Positions 4,427 to 5,717 of a stretch of DNA of 5,717 nt are shown in pieces; positions within the stretch are counted from its first letter, which is position 1; each line of letters begins with the position of its first letter. Origin of the DNA: Acidimicrobiia bacterium (GTDB taxonomy: Bacteria; Actinomycetota; Acidimicrobiia; Acidimicrobiales; SZUA-35); assembly GCA_029857855.1 (NCBI GenBank), contig JAOUGG010000213.1, positions 1 to 5,717 on the forward strand, given 5' to 3'. The position numbers and the translations under genes are program-made. Under the pieces are notes generated by a model, which had not been told where the DNA came from, did no database searches, and saw only the letters and a program-made list of their open reading frames with translations.

Positions 4427-5717
4427 CCTCGCGATCACCTCGGCACCCACATCGTCGAGAATCAGCCGACGCCCCGAGAAGAAGTCGATCTCTGGGCCAC
4501 CGACCCGGTGCTGCAGGCGGCGGTCACCTCGGCCGGTGGTGACACCGACGTGGCCGCTCTGGCCGGTTCGACGCTGGGGAGTGGCGAGCTGCGCGAAGCC
4601 GGTCGGGAAGCCCGTAGAGTCAAACCCGAGCTGGTCGCCTTCGACCGGACCGGACGGCGACTCGACGAGGTCCGCTACCACCCCTCGTACCATCGCCTCC
4701 TGTCGACAGCGGTCGAGCTGGGCTACACCGCGGTGCCATGGGAGGGGTCCGGCGGTGGGCATGTTACCCACGCCGCCATCCTGTACTGCCTGACCCAGAC
4801 CGAGCCCGGCGTCTGCTGCCCCTTGACCATGACCTATGCGGGCGTGCCGGCCCTGTCGGCCAACGCCGACCTCGAAGCGATCTGGCGGCCCCGGCTCACG
4901 AGTCGCCACTACGATCCGGCGGCCGCCCCGATCGCCGGCAAGGAGTCGGCCACGCTGGGTATGGCCATGACCGAGAAGCAGGGCGGGTCCGACGTCCGGG
5001 CCAACACCACGACCGCCCGACCCGACGGGGACGTGTACCGCCTGAACGGTCACAAGTGGTTCTGCTCGGCGCCGATGTCGGATGGGTTTCTGACCCTGGC
5101 CCAGACGACCGGCGGCCTGACCTGCTTCCTCGTTTCCCGTTGGCTCGAGGGTGAACGCAACGGAATCGAACGCAATGGGATCAACGTGATGCGGTTGAAG
5201 GACAAGTTGGGCAACCAGGCCAACGCGTCGGCCGAGATCGAGTACGTCGACGCGCTCGGGTGGCGCCTCGGCGACGAAGGCCGGGGGGTGGCCACGATCA
5301 TCGAGATGGTCAACCACACGAGGTTGGACTGCTCCGTCGCGCCCGCGGCCTTGATGCGGGCCGCCATCGACGAGGCCTACTGGTGGGCCCGGCACCGGCG
5401 GGCCTTCAATCGTCGGCTCGTCGACCAGCCGTTGATGCAGGCGGTGCTGGCCGACCTGGTGCTCGACTGGGAGGGAGCCGTCGGTCTGGCCTTTCGAGCT
5501 GCTCACGCGTTCGATCAGGACGGTGCCGAGGAACGGGCTCTCGCCCGCCTGGTGGTGGCACTGGCCAAGTTCCTCAACAACAAACGATGTGTCCGGGTGA
5601 CGTATGAGGCCATGGAGTGTCTGGGCGGCATGGGTTATGTCGAGGACACGCCAATGCCGACGCTGTACCGGGAGGCGCCGCTCAATTCGATCTGGGAGGG
5701 TTCGGGCAACGTCATCT
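4412..5717 (+). CDS. aidB: AidB-type acyl-CoA dehydrogenase family protein (3' truncated, 435 aa visible)
   Basis: The frame stays open from the ATG at 4412 to the right edge: 435 residues, against about 540 in E. coli AidB. Matches run the whole length: THIVENQPTP near the N-terminus, GRRLDEVRYHPSYH, CPLTMTYAGVPAL, the FAD-domain signature MTEKQGGSDV at 186-195, LNGHKWFCSAPMSD, LTCFLVSRW, RLKDKLGNQANAS, AMECLGGMGYVED, and LYREAPLNSIWEGSGNVI at the edge. Glu429 in WEGSG sits where acyl-CoA dehydrogenases of this branch keep the catalytic base. AidB is an FAD protein induced in the E. coli Ada response that binds DNA; whether it repairs or shields DNA is unsettled, and isovaleryl-CoA dehydrogenase activity is weak. 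The C-terminal DNA-binding part lies outside the window. It is divergent from the channel gene, with no Ada-type regulator nearby. A 5-residue repeat is at 248-257. Confidence 0.93.
   Translation, partial: MTRPQPRDHLGTHIVENQPTPREEVDLWATDPVLQAAVTSAGGDTDVAALAGSTLGSGELREAGREARRVKPELVAFDRTGRRLDEVRYHPSYHRLLSTAVELGYTAVPWEGSGGGHVTHAAILYCLTQTEPGVCCPLTMTYAGVPALSANADLEAIWRPRLTSRHYDPAAAPIAGKESATLGMAMTEKQGGSDVRANTTTARPDGDVYRLNGHKWFCSAPMSDGFLTLAQTTGGLTCFLVSRWLEGERNGIERNGINVMRLKDKLGNQANASAEIEYVDALGWRLGDEGRGVATIIEMVNHTRLDCSVAPAALMRAAIDEAYWWARHRRAFNRRLVDQPLMQAVLADLVLDWEGAVGLAFRAAHAFDQDGAEERALARLVVALAKFLNNKRCVRVTYEAMECLGGMGYVEDTPMPTLYREAPLNSIWEGSGNVI
5153..5182 (+). repeat. 15-bp imperfect tandem repeat inside the aidB-like gene
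   Basis: GAACGCAACGGAATC (5153-5167) is followed directly by GAACGCAATGGGATC (5168-5182), 13 of 15 bases identical. Both copies encode ERNGI, so the protein has the pentapeptide twice (residues 248-257). Both differences are silent. The repeat lies just before the conserved RLKDKLGN segment. Confidence 0.8.

Noticed and set aside
4280..5506. Long minus-strand open frame (408 codons) opposite the aidB-like gene
   Set aside because: The plus strand here encodes AidB with motif matches over its whole length; the antisense product is low-complexity and overlaps the channel start region.

Overview
The window reads as ordinary chromosomal DNA of a high-GC actinobacterium. Dense, mostly short-spaced genes with G/C-rich third codon positions, TANNNT-type -10 boxes, start codons without a Shine-Dalgarno (leaderless starts) and an M. 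tuberculosis Nei1-like glycosylase all fit. A member of the Acidimicrobiia is my guess from overall style, not from a marker gene. I found no rRNA, tRNA, CRISPR array, insertion sequence or phage gene, and no gene-free stretch over 300 bases.

Layout. (1) 1-1068, plus strand: the last 66 codons of a probable ArsR-like HTH regulator, overlapping by ATGA an AHSA1/SRPBCC-domain protein. A hairpin that contains the stop codon closes this unit. (2) 1139-1978, plus: a classical short-chain dehydrogenase/reductase (SDR), preceded by a 13-bp near-perfect inverted repeat around a possible -10 box. (3) 2022-2906, plus: a second HTH-SRPBCC pair, an intact cysteine-free ArsR-family repressor followed by an AHSA1 protein. 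Its promoter (TTGACA, 17 bp, TAATCT) is overlaid by a 26-bp operator-like palindrome that includes the start codon. (4) 2963-3772, plus: a Fpg/Nei-type DNA glycosylase, apparently leaderless, whose start codon lies in a long imperfect hairpin. (5) 4355 to about 3788 (open frame to 3591), minus: a four-helix potassium-channel-like membrane protein, convergent with the glycosylase. (6) 4412-5717, plus: an AidB-type acyl-CoA dehydrogenase, cut by the window end and divergent from the channel.

How the parts relate. The two HTH-SRPBCC units look like independent self-regulated modules on either side of the SDR gene. The glycosylase (oxidised-base excision) and AidB (linked in E. coli to the alkylation response) are both DNA-damage related but are separated by the channel and not in one operon. 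No novel multi-gene system is evident. The most interesting content is regulatory: inverted repeats sit on or next to the start regions of four genes. There are also two short in-frame tandem duplications and a channel C-terminus that looks frame-shifted.
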